From Poronia punctata (taxonomy: Eukaryota > Ascomycota > Sordariomycetes > Xylariales > Xylariaceae): a DNA stretch of 64,000 nucleotides. The translations under genes and the position numbers were made by a program. The stretch covers positions 230,754-294,753 of the forward strand of contig MU401478.1 of assembly GCA_022579005.1 (NCBI GenBank), given 5' to 3'. The notes under the pieces are model-generated. The model saw nothing but the letters and a program-made list of their open reading frames with translations. It did not search any database and had not been told where the DNA came from. Below are positions 23,951 through 36,318 of the stretch, piece by piece. The number at the start of each line of letters is the position of its first letter. The stretch's first letter is position 1.

Positions 23951-25531
23951 ATGAACCACTTTTACCACTTCCTCATAGCGGCCATCGTCTTCGTCTCGCT
24001 CATATTTACACTGACGACATTACCCCGGGCACTGAACCCTGTCCCGCCCAGCAAGGAGAAGATCGAGGCTGATGAGCGATGGGTGAACACGTCCCCTTAC
24101 TGGCTTGACCGACAGGCCTGTCGCTGGTTGAGCTTATGCGGGTTGATGCATGTCAGGCCTGATAAACCCACCAGGGCCGAGACTTACGGCAAGGGGACAT
24201 GCGGGAATGTGGAAAGAAGAGCAGCAGTGCAGATAAAATCAACAACAAACAGTAGTAGTGGTAGTATTACCAATGCTGAGAAGGAGAAGAAGAAGAGGAG
24301 AAGGATCCCCGACTACGTGCTAAATTACGCACCCCTCGTCCATCTATACTCGGACGAGCATTTCTGGCCTTCGGATATTCAAGATCACATACAACACGTG
24401 ACTCCCTACATCGACGACACACCGTTGAACCTGACGGAACCGTTATCGTTGGCGAACCTCGGCCAGCTAAACTCTCATCAACCGGGAGGAGGGATCCTAA
24501 CACTCAAAAGTAACGACAACGTCGAATGTCGGCCAACCTGGCTCCACAGCACTGCTAACATCCCCGTTCCTTTTCCTGTCGACGATGACGACGAAGAAGA
24601 TGAGGAGGAAGGGGAGTACGACACAGGGTCGCCAGAAAAACAACCTCTAGACGAAACCACTACGACCTGGTACGACGTAGACAAAACCCATCCACTCCGC
24701 CGCATCGCAGACCCAAGAAAGGTGCCCAGGCGAAAACCGCAACTACTCACGCGCGAACAGCGCCGCATAGCAGCGCGATCAGAGATAAACAAACCAAACA
24801 GGGAAGGCTACTCCAAGGCGCCGGCGACATTGATCCTAGTAGACAAGGGGTCCGACATTGTCGACGCCTTCTGGTTCTTCTTTTACGCGTACAATCTCGG
24901 ACAAACCGTTCTGGGCACGCGATACGGGAACCATGTAGGAGACTGGGAACATGCCATGATCCGGTTCGAATCGGGAGTCCCGCGAGCCATGTTCTTTAGT
25001 GAACATGAAGGCGGCCAGGCATATGCTTGGCAAGCTGTCGAGAAGAAAAGGAATCGTGAGGGAGACGGAAACGGAGACGGAAACGGAGACGGATTAAGAA
25101 ACGAGACGCGACCGGTCCTCTACAGCGCTGTGGGAAGCCACGCCATGTACGCCATGCAAGGCGATCATCCGTACGTTCTTCCGTTCAAGATGTTGAAGGA
25201 CCAGACCGATCGCGGGCCGTTATGGGATCCGTCGATGAATTTCCGGAGTTATTGGTACGATTACGAAGGGGAAGAAGGAGAAGGTCTAGAACCGAGCGAG
25301 GAGAATCCCGACGCCCCTGTTGATTGGTTTCATTATAAGGGGCAGTGGGGGGACAAGATGTACGGGCTTGATGACGAGAGACAGTGGAGGCTTTTCGGAC
25401 AGTATCATTACGTTACGGGACCGCAAGGGCCAAAGTATAAGAGTCTGGGAAGGCGGAAGGTTTGTCAAAAGTCGAAATGTCGGATATTGCACTCTATTGC
25501 CGAGGGGCAGAAATCCAGTTGGCATTCATAG
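23951..25531 (+). CDS. VPS62-like (DUF946) protein
   Basis: Single-exon gene of 526 residues. An N-terminal hydrophobic segment (residues about 5-25, HFLIAAIVFVSLIFTLTTL) suggests a signal anchor. The VPS62/DUF946 family signatures are YAPLVHLYSDEHFWPSDI (about 126), FFFYAYNLGQ (about 309), RYGNHVGDWEHAMIRF (about 324) and EHEGGQAYAW (about 351). Yeast Vps62 was found in screens for vacuolar protein sorting; the molecular role remains obscure. Acidic (about 211-222) and Arg/Lys-rich insertions make this longer than the bare domain. A small NGDGNGDGNGDG repeat lies near residue 375. Confidence 0.85.
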   Translation: MNHFYHFLIAAIVFVSLIFTLTTLPRALNPVPPSKEKIEADERWVNTSPYWLDRQACRWLSLCGLMHVRPDKPTRAETYGKGTCGNVERRAAVQIKSTTNSSSGSITNAEKEKKKRRRIPDYVLNYAPLVHLYSDEHFWPSDIQDHIQHVTPYIDDTPLNLTEPLSLANLGQLNSHQPGGGILTLKSNDNVECRPTWLHSTANIPVPFPVDDDDEEDEEEGEYDTGSPEKQPLDETTTTWYDVDKTHPLRRIADPRKVPRRKPQLLTREQRRIAARSEINKPNREGYSKAPATLILVDKGSDIVDAFWFFFYAYNLGQTVLGTRYGNHVGDWEHAMIRFESGVPRAMFFSEHEGGQAYAWQAVEKKRNREGDGNGDGNGDGLRNETRPVLYSAVGSHAMYAMQGDHPYVLPFKMLKDQTDRGPLWDPSMNFRSYWYDYEGEEGEGLEPSEENPDAPVDWFHYKGQWGDKMYGLDDERQWRLFGQYHYVTGPQGPKYKSLGRRKVCQKSKCRILHSIAEGQKSSWHS

Positions 25532-26382
25532 ATTAGGTGGATTTATACTAGCCTGGTAGGTATAGAGGCGTCTAGATGGGTGAGTGGATGGGTGATGATG
25601 AGAGTAGAATATGATACCCAGAAGGCATGTATGTAGTTCTATGTTGAATTCAATCTACGCGTTACAGTCCACGTACTTCACTTTTTTGTACATATATATT
25701 TCTAGCATGGCATTCCAATCGGAAGCTTCCCTTGCCGCATAAACAATCTACTTATCCATTAAGATAAACTACCTACGAAGCTTGCGACTCCTACCTCGAA
25801 AGAGGTACTGACTTTGACTAAACCAGATCAACGTCCCGGTACCTCGGAATCACACCCTCGTCAATTTAGTAGTCGCATCGAACCGGACCAGCGGTACCTC
25901 ATTAAAGTAAGTAGGTATCACAACCTAATTTATTCATCTCATAGACCCCAAACAAAGACTTCGGTGAATGGGATAATTAGACAAGATGTTCGTCTGTGGG
26001 GAAGATGGGAACTCTCCACATTCTCACACCGTACCCCAGACCCGAAATCTCTAACCCCGGAGCTAAAGGGAAGGACCCATGCATCGCCGCCATCTGTAAT
26101 TGGAGCGCAAAATAACTGCTCACCTTTTTAACGGTTTGAAATCCTCCACTCATCATCGCGCATTCCCAACCATCCCCGTCATGTCTTCATGGTCACCATG
26201 TAATTAAGATGAGATTTCTCCGCAATCGTCACCCCTTGTTCCCCCAACTAGGATCTCTTGCCGGGGTGTGGGGAGAGAGGGTATAAGAAGAACGACGTCG
26301 GTTTGTTTCATCCTATCTATCCAAGGCTCTGTTGTCGCTTACCTACCCTCGTCTTAAGAGGTGATATAATCCTGTTAAAAAA
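25532..26382. other. Intergenic, no gene seen
   Basis: About 850 bp between the VPS62-like gene and the sugar transporter. No gene is seen; it is the likely transporter promoter. Confidence 0.5.
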
Positions 26383-28686
26383 ATGAATCCTCATACGTAC
26401 CAAGTAAGTAAGCAGCCGCCGTCGTAGACGAGATGACCAAAGTCATGTTCTAGATAATATCAACTGACCTGGTTGTATGTATATAGTTGCTCGTGGGCGT
26501 CTTTGCTTCGGTGGGTTCAATCCTTTACGGTTATGATCTGGGTGTCATCGCCGGTGTCATCGGTAGTTCAGCCTACGCTACCAGGTTCCACCCCAGCGCG
26601 CCTCAAAAGTAAAAGCTCTCCCTTTTCTCTGTCACCTCCGGTAGTAAGGGAACTAGTAGACCGTCGGCCCCCCCCGTGGGAACAGTCTGTTAACAAGTTC
26701 CGTCGCAGTGGGGCAGTCGTCTCGCTATTCACTGGTGGCGCCTTCTTCGGTGCCGGCTTTGCTGGATATGCCGGTGATCGTCTCGGTAGACGTTTGACCA
26801 TCATGCTCGGCGCTCTCATTTTCATCCTCGGCGGGAGTCTACAAACAGCAGCCCGGACAATAAACTATCTATATGCCGGCCGAGCGCTTGCCGGCACTGG
26901 CGTAGGTTTCTTAACCATGATAATACGGTACGACGAAACGTTGCCTGTCCATGTATGGAGTTGAGAAAAGCTAATAGTTTCCTGTAGTAAGCCTGTTAAC
27001 CGGAAAGCAGCCTTTGCCTACTTCCGAAACTCACCTTGCGAAATAGTTGGTCCTTTGCCAACCATGTATCTAACTAGCCATTTCTGTCAGCCGTGTACCA
27101 AAGTGAGATATCGCACCCCTCTATTCGAGGCCGTGTCACGGGCCTCCAGCAATTCATGCTTGGAATCGGCGCCCTCGTTGCCGGCTGGACTACATACGGA
27201 TGCTATAAGAACTTAAAGGACGACGGCCAGTGGCGGATACCTTTGGCTATTCAGCTCATCCCCGCCGTGGTTCTCGCAGCATTGATTCTGCTCTTTCCAG
27301 AGAGTCCGCGCTGGCTGATCGATAATGACAAGTACGCATCTTTCATCGCGAGGGACACCGGGATATCACTCATGCTGATAAGGGTAACAGGGCTGACCAA
27401 GGTCTTGCCAACCTCGCCAAACTCCACGCCAGGGGCGACATCCATGATCCTTGGGTCCGCGCAGAGTTCGCGCAGATACAAGAGGCCATCAGGGACGAAC
27501 GAGAGCACGAAGCAAAGAGCTATGCCGAGCTATTTAAGAACAAGTGAGTGCTTGAATATCTCCAAGGCGAGGTCCGTCGGGTTCGCACTACGACAGCACG
27601 AGGGTGAACAGAACCCGGAATTCGGAGTATCCCACTGACGACTCACACTTGACAGGTCCGCTTTCCGCCGCTTGTTTCTAGCCTGTTCCATCCAGGCTTC
27701 GATACAGCTGACGGGTGTCTCGGCGATCCAGTACTTCTCCGTTCCAATCTTCCAGCAAATCGGTATATCGGCCGAGAATGCGCTTAAATACCAGGCCATC
27801 AACAGTGTCTTGGCCCTCATAGCCCAGTTCTTCTGCATGTTGACGATTGACAAGTTCGGTCGAAGACCTGTGTTGATTATCGGTAATTTGGTGAACTGCC
27901 TAGCCTTTGTCCTTGTTGCCATCCTACTCGGTAGGTTAAGTAGTCCCCACCTCGTTTCCTTCTCACATGTCGGAAGACCCAAAAAGCTGACAGTTTGAAT
28001 CTCGCTAGCTCTTTTCCCTCCCGAGTCGAATTCGGGCAACACGGCAGGTTGGGGATTCATCATCTTGTAGGCAGACAATATCAAATGCGAGGAGTAGCAG
28101 TAAGACTGACCCTATTCCTAGGACCTGGATCTTCAACGTATCCTTCTCGTATGCCTGCGGACCACTATCATGGTGAGTACTCTTGTTTAAGCAAACCCAC
28201 ACCCTTCTCTCCAGGCGTACGATCACTCTCTTTAGAGAAAGCCCAATAGAAATATACCTCCCAAGCTTGTCCATACGTAACTAAATACGTCATTTATTTC
28301 AACTGGGGAATCAATCTGATACATGGCTTCAAAACAGGATCATCCCAGCCGAGATCTTCGACACGCAAACGCGCAGCAAAGGCGTATCGATCGCGACCAT
28401 GATAAGTTTCGCTTTCAACACCCTCATCGGGCAGGTGACCGAGATAGCCGTCGACGCTGTCGGGTGGCGGTACTTCCTTCTCTTCATCGTGTGCAACCTT
28501 ACCAACGCTCTCTTCTTCTATGCCGTCTTACCCGAGACGAAGAAAGTACCTCTCGAGGAGATGAATTATCTCTTCACGCACGCACCCTGGATCATTGCCC
28601 GCGTCGATCCTGCGACGTACAGAGCCAATCTGGCCGACGACGTCGACAGACGCGCCGAGGAGATCCGAGAGAAGGGTACGTTGTAG
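26383..28686 (+). CDS. MFS sugar transporter with a frame conflict at the third junction
   Basis: Plasma-membrane monosaccharide permease of the sugar porter family, 12 membrane segments expected. Proposed exons are 26383-26403, 26487-26608, 26709-26926/7, 27091-27331, 27391-27543, 27656-27930, 28009-28066, 28122-28172 and 28338-28686, about 495 residues. Motifs are LYGYDLGVIAG, GDRLGRR, PESPRWL, DKFGRR and the C-terminal PETKKVPLEEMNYLF. Eight exons join in frame with good splice sites. The exception is exon 3 to 4. Protein continuity (TMII-P-VYQSE) needs exon 3 to end at 26926, but the only good donor (GTACGA) starts at 26928, one base too late. So a single-base insertion, a sequencing error, or an unusual splice is implied. 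The 164-nt intron there is also longer than most of its neighbours. It is possibly a young pseudogene. Confidence 0.75.
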
Positions 28687-30412
28687 GGCCGGTTCGGTGC
28701 CCTGTTGCGGTTTCAGTTTGTCTTGGATACTGTACAAGGGGGAAGAAGCATAAAACTGAAAGTGGCGTCACAGGCACTGCAATGTGACGTGCCTTCAATC
28801 TGGGGATGCATTGCACATGAGTTCCTCGCATAATCTTTGCTGTGTAAGCTCACCACTGTTTCACATAAGAGTCCTGAGATGAGCCACTGTAAGCGACGAC
28901 CAGGGATAATCCCGTAGACAAAGTTGATAGTAGATAGCTCGAAAACAGGCTTCATTCTTCCACCTATTTCGTAGAATATACTGTACCCATTTGATGCGTC
29001 GTCGCCTGTGGCGTGTGGCCATCAAATATTTGGATAGGTAGACTAGGTACTTACTTAGTTAGTCAAAGGTTGACATCCGATTGGCTCGGTATGTCGGTCT
29101 TTGGAGGATTATCTCTCAGCTGGGTTCGAGGACGCGGCGTCATGAGCGTCCCCGTGATCATAGCGAACGAAAGCTTATTGCTAAGCTAGGATTTTACAAT
29201 GGATTTATGGGCAGGAAAATTACGTACACTCTCGAGTCATTTGATAAGGCCAAGATATCTCGATCGATAGGATGTACTTTACAGTACTTACTCTTGGTGA
29301 GTTTGTGAATGCTTGGTAGGATTCGTCGTAGTTTCGGGTTTGCAGATGAGAGACGTATGTGTATAATTCTGTTAAGAGGCTGGACGAGACGTCGGTCTGA
29401 ACCGGCATGCCCGGGTAGGTGTATTGAAATTGGTATTATACACCGATTCCCCTACCGGCAGCATCAATAAACAATTTCAATAAGCCCAGATCATGTTTAT
29501 CGACTTGATACATGCAACTACAAACCTGGTGCTTGGGAGTACAAGTTTATATAAAAACGTTGTTGCCCTAGATAGGTACCTTACCTACCTACATGAGGTA
29601 ATAGGTCGTATCTTGATGTACGCACGTAGATTTGCAGTCGCCCTTTCCCTTTGAGATCCACTGCAAGTCACTCAAGGCACACGCTTGTTGTACCTTCCCT
29701 CCGTAATTACTTTATCCACGGAAACTTTTAGCCACATTCGAGAAACGAGGATCTCAGATCCCCACCATCACCTGAGGTCCCTCGACCTTTCCAAAACATA
29801 TTCTGATTGGGCATACTAAGAACTGATAGCACAGAGGGACCTAGGTTAGGTTACTAATTCTACGGTGCATTCTCTATCACGCTCAAATTCAAACAAGAAG
29901 AGCACAACTTGACAAGAGATACATCCTAACAAAAGGTTAGGCTACCTACATGTAGGTTAGGTCAGTGTTTCCACCTTTATTAGGTCACCAATTAGAACCC
30001 CGAAACCCCACCACGGCAGCCGGACGGGTTACCTACAGCAAATCAATTTATTTTGGCTCCCCTCTTCAGACTCCAAGTCTCAAGTGCTGCCAGACCCAAG
30101 CCATACAATCCCAACCTAGTTTAAAAGAAGACCAAAGCCAGCATCACATCAGCACTACACACCACCACTGGTCTAGAGACACACTACCGGCCCAGTCCAA
30201 TACACACCACCTACACCCACTGCCAGTATCACTTCGGGCGACTAGAAGCAAACGAATAACAGCCAAGTAGACAACCGCTTTGACCCCTCTCTTTGTGCCC
30301 AGTCATTTATACGTCTACGTATCGGATCAGTGCTGGCACAACCCAACAAGAACACGACTGTCATCCAACCTCTACCTGCTCTCTAACTCATCCTCGAGCT
30401 CCGACCGCAATC
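28687..30412. other. Intergenic and CT/CA-rich leader, no gene seen
   Basis: About 1.7 kb. The left part has no gene. From about 29960 the plus strand becomes C- and A-rich and T/C-rich, as in a long transcribed leader of the Igo1-like gene. CCTACC motifs occur at 29581-29592 and 29930-29962. Confidence 0.5.
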
Positions 30413-31192
30413 ATGAACCCCCACCAGAAGAACAAGATCGACATCTCGGTGAGTTGCCCACGGATAACCTCCCCTCGCATCCTATGACGTTGGCCAGTTT
30501 AAAAAGCTGTCAGCGAGGCGCATACGATGCAGACTTCTGCTCAAGTCTGTTTCGTAGTACTTTCGCACACCGGCGCCCTTGTTACTGTATCACCTTCCCC
30601 GCTACAGATACTCCCAGGCCTATACAATACCTTCCACTCTACCGAGCCAAATAACACCGCTGAAATGTGCCCGAATTCCTACCAAGGCAAAAGGCTCCAT
30701 AGCGGCCCAAGCTAACAAGACCGTTGGCGCCCGTAGTCTCTTACTCCCGATGAGCAGCGACTCTTCCGGCTTTACGGCAAGCTGCCGTCCAAGTCCGATC
30801 ACTTCGCCAAGCACTTGAAGGAGCGCAAGTATTTCGACAGCGGAGACTATGCCATGTCCAAGGCTGGCAAGGGCGACAAGCTAGACACCGGCAGCGTCGG
30901 CAGCCAGCACCCCGTGCCCGAGAATATCCCTCATCTATCGAGCCCCGGTGGCCAGAACTCCGGCCTCAACGGCGGTCCGGGCCACCAGCACCATTCTAGC
31001 GTTAGCGGCGGCGTGAGCGGCCACGCGATCAGCGGTGTCACCGTTGGCACCTCCGGTAGCCCCGTTAAAGAGAGTAGCCTCTTCAAGATAGAATCGAGCA
31101 ATGCTGAGGATAACGTCGCCGTTGACAATGAGAGCGTCGATACTGACCCCGCCGACGGTTCCGACCCCAAGGGTATCCCTATCCGCAGATAG
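30413..31192 (+). CDS. IGO1: Igo1/endosulfine-family phosphatase inhibitor
   Basis: Small regulator of PP2A-B55: when phosphorylated by the Greatwall/Rim15 kinase, endosulfines inhibit the phosphatase and promote quiescence entry and mRNA protection in yeast. Exons are 30413-30448 (MNPHQKNKIDIS) and 30737-31192, in frame across a 288-nt intron, giving about 163 residues. The defining motif KYFDSGDYAMSKAGK is present with the Greatwall-site Ser at about residue 47, preceded by the family block LTPDEQRLFRLYGKLPSK. The Gly/Ser-rich C-terminal half is disordered. The gene was hidden because the first exon is only 12 codons. Confidence 0.92.
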
Positions 31193-32154
31193 GCCGTAGG
31201 GAACAACGCGATAGACTAAGAATGGGCATAGTCGCCGTGTCTCTGTTTGGTTCCCTTATCTCATTCTGCTGTTTTCTCGCCTGCACTTAGGACAGTGGAG
31301 TTGTTTGACCTGCGGGTACATGGGCGTAGAAGTACTGCTTGGGGGTGGATGCATTTTAACTACGCCCCATGAGACGTTAGGACGCGTGATGTTGGGGTGT
31401 TGGGATACCTGGCGTTTGTACAACAAGATGACGAGCCGTCTCGTTCTCACTACTTCTGTGGCTTATTTACCTTCGTTCGCATATACAGACTAGCTCTCCG
31501 GTTTAAGTACCTAGGTGTTGGCTGTTGGACGGATAAGAAGGGACCCAACAAGAGGTCGTATTGCTGATAGTAGGAGACGATAACTGGCATTCACGAGTGT
31601 TTACGAACGATGTTGGTTGTTGGGCTGTTCTGTCCCCCAAAGGCGGGCTGTTTCTGGCGTTAGGGTTGATTCAAGGATGTTGGAGTGATGGGTGGCCAGG
31701 GAATGGGCAAGTCTGCCAGGGGAATCTATGGCAATTGCGAGTTACTAGTACTGAAGTGTGCGTTTTTGTGCGTGCTGTTTACGACAGGTATCCTCATTTG
31801 ACTGCTTCCTTTCGTCCTGCGTCCAGTTGTCAATTTCATGTTCCTACTTTTATTAGGGTGATGTACGGCTGTTACTACTGTTTGGCTTTGGTGAGAAAGG
31901 GGGTACCTATGCCGCATTATGACGCCGGTTGAGTGCAATACGGCAAGTAAGCTCACTGGCAGACGCACTAGGCAGACTGGCCCTTCAAAAAACAACCTAT
32001 TAAGAAATGTGTCTCGGAATAGTTTGCGGATATCCAGTTGCCGTCAATTTTCTTGATCAGAACGCTGAAATTGAGGTTCCCATTACTCTGTGACACTGCC
32101 CCTCGTGACATGTCTATGTCTATCCCATTTTAATTCCTCGTGGCCGTAAAAATA
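31193..32154. other. Intergenic, convergent 3' ends
   Basis: About 960 bp between the ends of the Igo1-like and MYG1 genes. Short open frames here have no recognisable product. Confidence 0.5.
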
Positions 32155-33237
32155 CTAGAAAGCAACAGCTTTATCTGCCATGGCCCTGGCACCCTCAAAT
32201 GTCTTATTACCACCAATAAAGCCAGAAGCATGAACGAAAACACCACCGGGTACACTGCTGACCACATCAAGCTGCTCGTCCCGCGCTCCTCGCCATGGCT
32301 CCGGCAGTGCCTTTCGGCTCTGGAAGGAGTCCTTGGACACGGGTACGGCCTGTATTCTCCACTTGGCGTCTGGCGTCGGCTTCTCTGGATACAGCACGTA
32401 GAGCACCTTATTTTGCTCTTCCGTCTTTTCCTCCTCCTCTAATGAGTACAGATGATCTTTCCACGGCACGGACTGGCCCTCAAAGACCATAATACGGCCC
32501 TCGGGATCATATTGCTTGCGCTTAGCGTACGCCTCTTGCACGATCGTGCGCGCCGGAAGCCAAGCAGACGCGTAGTATGCGAGATCACGATCGAACTCCT
32601 CGCCGATGCGGGTGCTCGCCGTCTCGAAGCGGGCGTCCTCGGCGGCCTGGGCCTCGGCCGGATCCGAGGGAACAGGGTCGTTCCAGTTGGGGTTAAGACG
32701 GCCGACGAGAGCGCCGAGGCCGAAACCACCATCGCTGAAGCGCTTCTCGATCCCCGCGGCGTTCAGCGCCGCCGTGTCATACGCCGATATACCGTTATCG
32801 TGAGCGTCCAGGGCCTCGATGAAAGACTCGTATATCTTACGCCAGACCACGCCTACGTCCTCGCTATCTTCCGGCTGGCCCAGACGCTGGGCTACGATGG
32901 CGCGGCCAAAGTGCATGTACACCAACCCTGCGCTCGATAGCTTCGTGGGTCGGCCGGGGAAGGTCGTGGTGAAGGTCCGCTGGTGGTGGTCGTAGCGGTT
33001 CTGCGAGGCGTCGTACTCGCCGCCGACGTCGACGACGGTGTGGCAGGTTGCTAGGAGAGCAGGGTCGCGCGTCCGGATTAGAGATGCGTTGGTGTATGTG
33101 GGGAGTTGGCGGAGCATGTGCACGGCCAGCGCCTCGTCGGCGTGGAAGTGCCCGTTATGCGTGCCGATGGCGATGCCGCCGTCGGTCTTGAGTCGTTTTG
33201 CTGCGTTTTCGGCCATTTTGGCGACGACCCGGAGCAT
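32155..33237 (-). CDS. MYG1-family exonuclease (UPF0160)
   Basis: Intronless gene of 360 residues. MYG1 proteins are DHH-like 3'-5' RNA exonucleases that act in the mitochondrion and nucleus/nucleolus in animals. Metal-binding motifs are visible: IGTHNGHFHADEALA near the start, then VVDVGGEYD and RYDHHQRTF. The C-terminal block KWRIQAVPVSKDSFQSRKALP and the closing ASGFIGGN are typical of the family. Two starts are possible: Met at 33237, giving a short basic leader that could target mitochondria, and Met at 33216 (MAENAAKRLK). Full family length, no damage seen. It is divergent from the Iec3-like gene. Confidence 0.93.
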   Translation of the reverse strand: MLRVVAKMAENAAKRLKTDGGIAIGTHNGHFHADEALAVHMLRQLPTYTNASLIRTRDPALLATCHTVVDVGGEYDASQNRYDHHQRTFTTTFPGRPTKLSSAGLVYMHFGRAIVAQRLGQPEDSEDVGVVWRKIYESFIEALDAHDNGISAYDTAALNAAGIEKRFSDGGFGLGALVGRLNPNWNDPVPSDPAEAQAAEDARFETASTRIGEEFDRDLAYYASAWLPARTIVQEAYAKRKQYDPEGRIMVFEGQSVPWKDHLYSLEEEEKTEEQNKVLYVLYPEKPTPDAKWRIQAVPVSKDSFQSRKALPEPWRGARDEQLDVVSSVPGGVFVHASGFIGGNKTFEGARAMADKAVAF

Positions 33238-34244
33238 ATGCTGGATAGTTCTTAATATGATATGATACCTATTCTGATATTTTTCTTTCTCCTGAACTAT
33301 CCTGTGTTAAAGGTAGGTGTCTAATTCCACCGTCCAGCTTGAATAGGGTACTATGAATTTTCATAGAGGGGTACATATTCTGTCCCTCTGTGACCTGTCA
33401 AGTACCAGTGCACTACGGGTTTCCTACCCTATAGTAATAGGTAGGTGGGTCCGGCCTAGTTAGATACACGTCCTCAAGTACATCTGCAACTGTGGCTGCG
33501 GGCCTTGGGCAGCCAGTTGCACATTATCACCTCATCTCTGTGCGGTTATCTATTGTTCATGAAAAAAGACGACATGGAGCGATTATTATCTCTTGATAAA
33601 GTACTCAGTATTGCATATCATTTCCACTGAAGCGTTTATTTCAATAGAATCATGTACAGGGGGTGAGAATATCCGCCGCTGCTACTTGGTCAGTACTCGT
33701 AGTGGGTAGGCTATGCCGACGAATAGTAGGTACCTACAAGCACTAATATATGGTAGAGGGGTGTTTATATCAAAAGGCTGCAGGTCGCAAATCGTACTCG
33801 TACCAGCCTGAATGCGGATAGGACAGGGAACGCGTTTCTTGATCTTTGGAAGTCGTGCACACTGAGTGACTGCGCACCCCAATGAACAAACTTTAGATGT
33901 GAGGGCGCATTTGCCTTCCAGCCGAAGAATACAGTAGTTGTTATCCGCTGAGCGTCGCGCAACAACACACTGTCTTCTCTCCATAGACCCTGTCTAAACC
34001 TTCTTACCAACTTTCCTTCCCATTTAGAGAAGCGCCTGGGTACTCCCATTCATTTTCCCACCATCTGTTTAATCTACTAGACTTTAATTCCTTTCAGCTG
34101 CTCAGCTGCTCAGCTCTGTTAGAAGTCATACTCTTACGAGCACCGCACTCTCCTCTAGTCAGCAACTTCATTTCTTTCGCTCCTCAAAGGCATCTGTACT
34201 TCTACAATTGCCATATTTAAAAACCGCCATCAAACAGTCATACG
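33238..34244. other. Divergent intergenic region
   Basis: About 1 kb between the divergent MYG1 and Iec3-like genes. A short direct repeat of CAGCTGCT lies at 34094-34112. No gene is seen. Confidence 0.5.
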
Positions 34245-35319
34245 ATGGATCATTCTACAATCAAGACAGAGCCGGGTCTGCGAGATCGCCTCGATGATGA
34301 CGCGCATATGCCGGACGCCCGGCCATCCTATAAGTCATGGAAGAAGAAGTACAGGAAAATGCGTATTGTATTCGATCAGAGAATGCGAGAGAGCGAGGAG
34401 CTTCATAGTCTTGAACTAAAGGCAATAAAAACCTCTAAGCGTCTTGCCATAGAGAATGAGTAAGCAAGCCCCATCTACGAGTAGGTTGCTCTTACCTGTT
34501 CGCTACTAACGCAAAATCACCACACACAGTCGCTTGATGGACCTACTGTTAGACATCAATGATTCGCCCCAGATCCCCTTCGAGAGACGAATAGATCTAA
34601 ATCTTGATGACGACGACGACGATGATGATGCTACAGACAGCGACAGCTCCGATGCCACGCAAAAACCAGCCAAATCTCTCAAGAAGCTTATCCAAGAGGT
34701 TCCGCACTTGAGTTACGAGGAGTATGTGGAAAGATTTCCCCAGGTTAAGGAAGAGCTCGAGCCGGCGGATCCCCAGAAACACCCAACGGCATTCCTGTCA
34801 CCGGATGCCATCGACGATTATCTCTTTGAACTTGACGCACGGCTCGGAACCAAACCGAAGCCCACTCTGGCCCCATTAGCTTTGGGGACAAGCAACCACA
34901 CGAGCTCACCAGCGCACTTTGCTCTCCGTAACCCGACGAGCGTCTACAACTGGCTGAGACGGCATGCGCCAAAGACGTTCCTACAGGACCTCGAGAAAGA
35001 AAAGGATAAAGACAAAGATGACCGAGATAAAGATGACAATCGGAAACGTAAAAGTGGTGTCTCGAAAAAGAGGCAATCTGCCGCTGCGAGCCGCAAGGAG
35101 AAAGAGAGGGGAAAGGAGGTGGCAGAGTCGATGGACTGGGATGAAGATGCAGGATATGACGCTCCTGCTAGTGGCACTGCCAAGGGCAAGAGGAAGAGGG
35201 ACGAGGATGGAGGATACCGCCCGAAGGGTGGCTCTAGCCGACCGTCTAAGAAGAGGAAAAGCAAGGACCTCAACGTACAACCATCAAAGTCTTCTAAGAG
35301 TAGGAAATCCTTATCTTAG
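34245..35319 (+). CDS. INO80 complex Iec3-type subunit
   Basis: Probable accessory subunit of the INO80 chromatin remodeller, named after fission yeast Iec3. Exons 34245-34459 and 34530-35319 join in frame; the 70-nt intron has a TACTAAC branch site. The protein has about 334 residues. The N-terminal block SYKSWKKKYRKMRIVFDQRM, followed by ENDRLMDLLLDINDSPQIP, is the characteristic domain. An Asp run follows (about residue 100), then a middle conserved block (HLSYEEYVERFP, AIDDYLFELDARL) and a Lys-rich disordered C-terminus with likely nuclear signals (KGKRKRDE, PSKKRKSKD). Assignment rests on recalled family motifs. Confidence 0.8.
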
Positions 35320-36318
35320 GGCGCAGGGCGGAGCTGTGGATGGTATTCGATGTTGCGATGGTCAGAGTATCAACGCTTTTGTCACGCGATTTTACGGGTT
35401 GCCTGCTACGTATTAGGATAACAGGCTAGTCTAATAGCTTTGTTCGATTGTATTTCTATCTGTCATTGCGAGGGGAGGAATACCTGAAATGAAAGATGGG
35501 AAGGTTGTTTACGCCATCGACCTTCTAGCCTAGCGTTCACACGGGGAAAGTTATAAACTACTAAAGCATCACATGATGTTTCCTCCCAGCCTCTTGCCCT
35601 TAGACGCTCAGGCTGGTTTTTTTATCATCCTAGTCCCTCATACCAATAAAAGACGCGTATCCAAGGGCCATGAATACTCGATTTCGTCTAGAAACAAGTG
35701 TTTAACTGGTATCATCAAGATCAAGGGAATATCATCAACTTGCTGGTAAAGGCAACACCCAATCAAAAAGACGGTATCGGGGATAGTGGGTCTCATCGAC
35801 ACACCAACGTCACGCAAGTGTCAAAACTTGAAATCTGCGTAGGTGCGGAATTCGCTTTTCATATCCAAACCATAAACTTCAAGGGTTACTGTGGTTTAGT
35901 TAGCTGTTGAAATTTTTTTTTTTTGAGAGAGAATTACGCGACTATTTCTATTCTCTCTCCTACCTTATTCAGGAGAGACCTTCTTCTTCAAGCTCTGTTG
36001 AGCTAAGGTCAGACAGACTATTAAGTTGTGAGAAGGAAAGAAGAGTTAGGTGTATCATACAACTTTCCTAGGTAAGGTCTACTGTGAGCTTGTCTTCTTA
36101 CCTACCTACCTAATTTTGTTTCATTCTTATTCTTAAACTTGTTTTTTTAATCGAGAAGGAAGCTGTGGTACAGAACACTAACATTCAAGCCAACCTACTA
36201 AAGCGGGGGAAGGAAGATACAGCCTATTATCAAACACAACCATATCCATCTATCCCTTCCTTACAACAAAAACAAGACAGAAAGAAAAAGGAAGAAATAA
36301 TTTTTTTTTTTAAAAAAA
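35320..36318. other. Intergenic, no gene seen
   Basis: About 1 kb between the Iec3-like gene and the Sfm1-like gene. CCTACCTACC motif at 36100-36111 and A/T runs just before the start codon at 36319. Confidence 0.5.
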
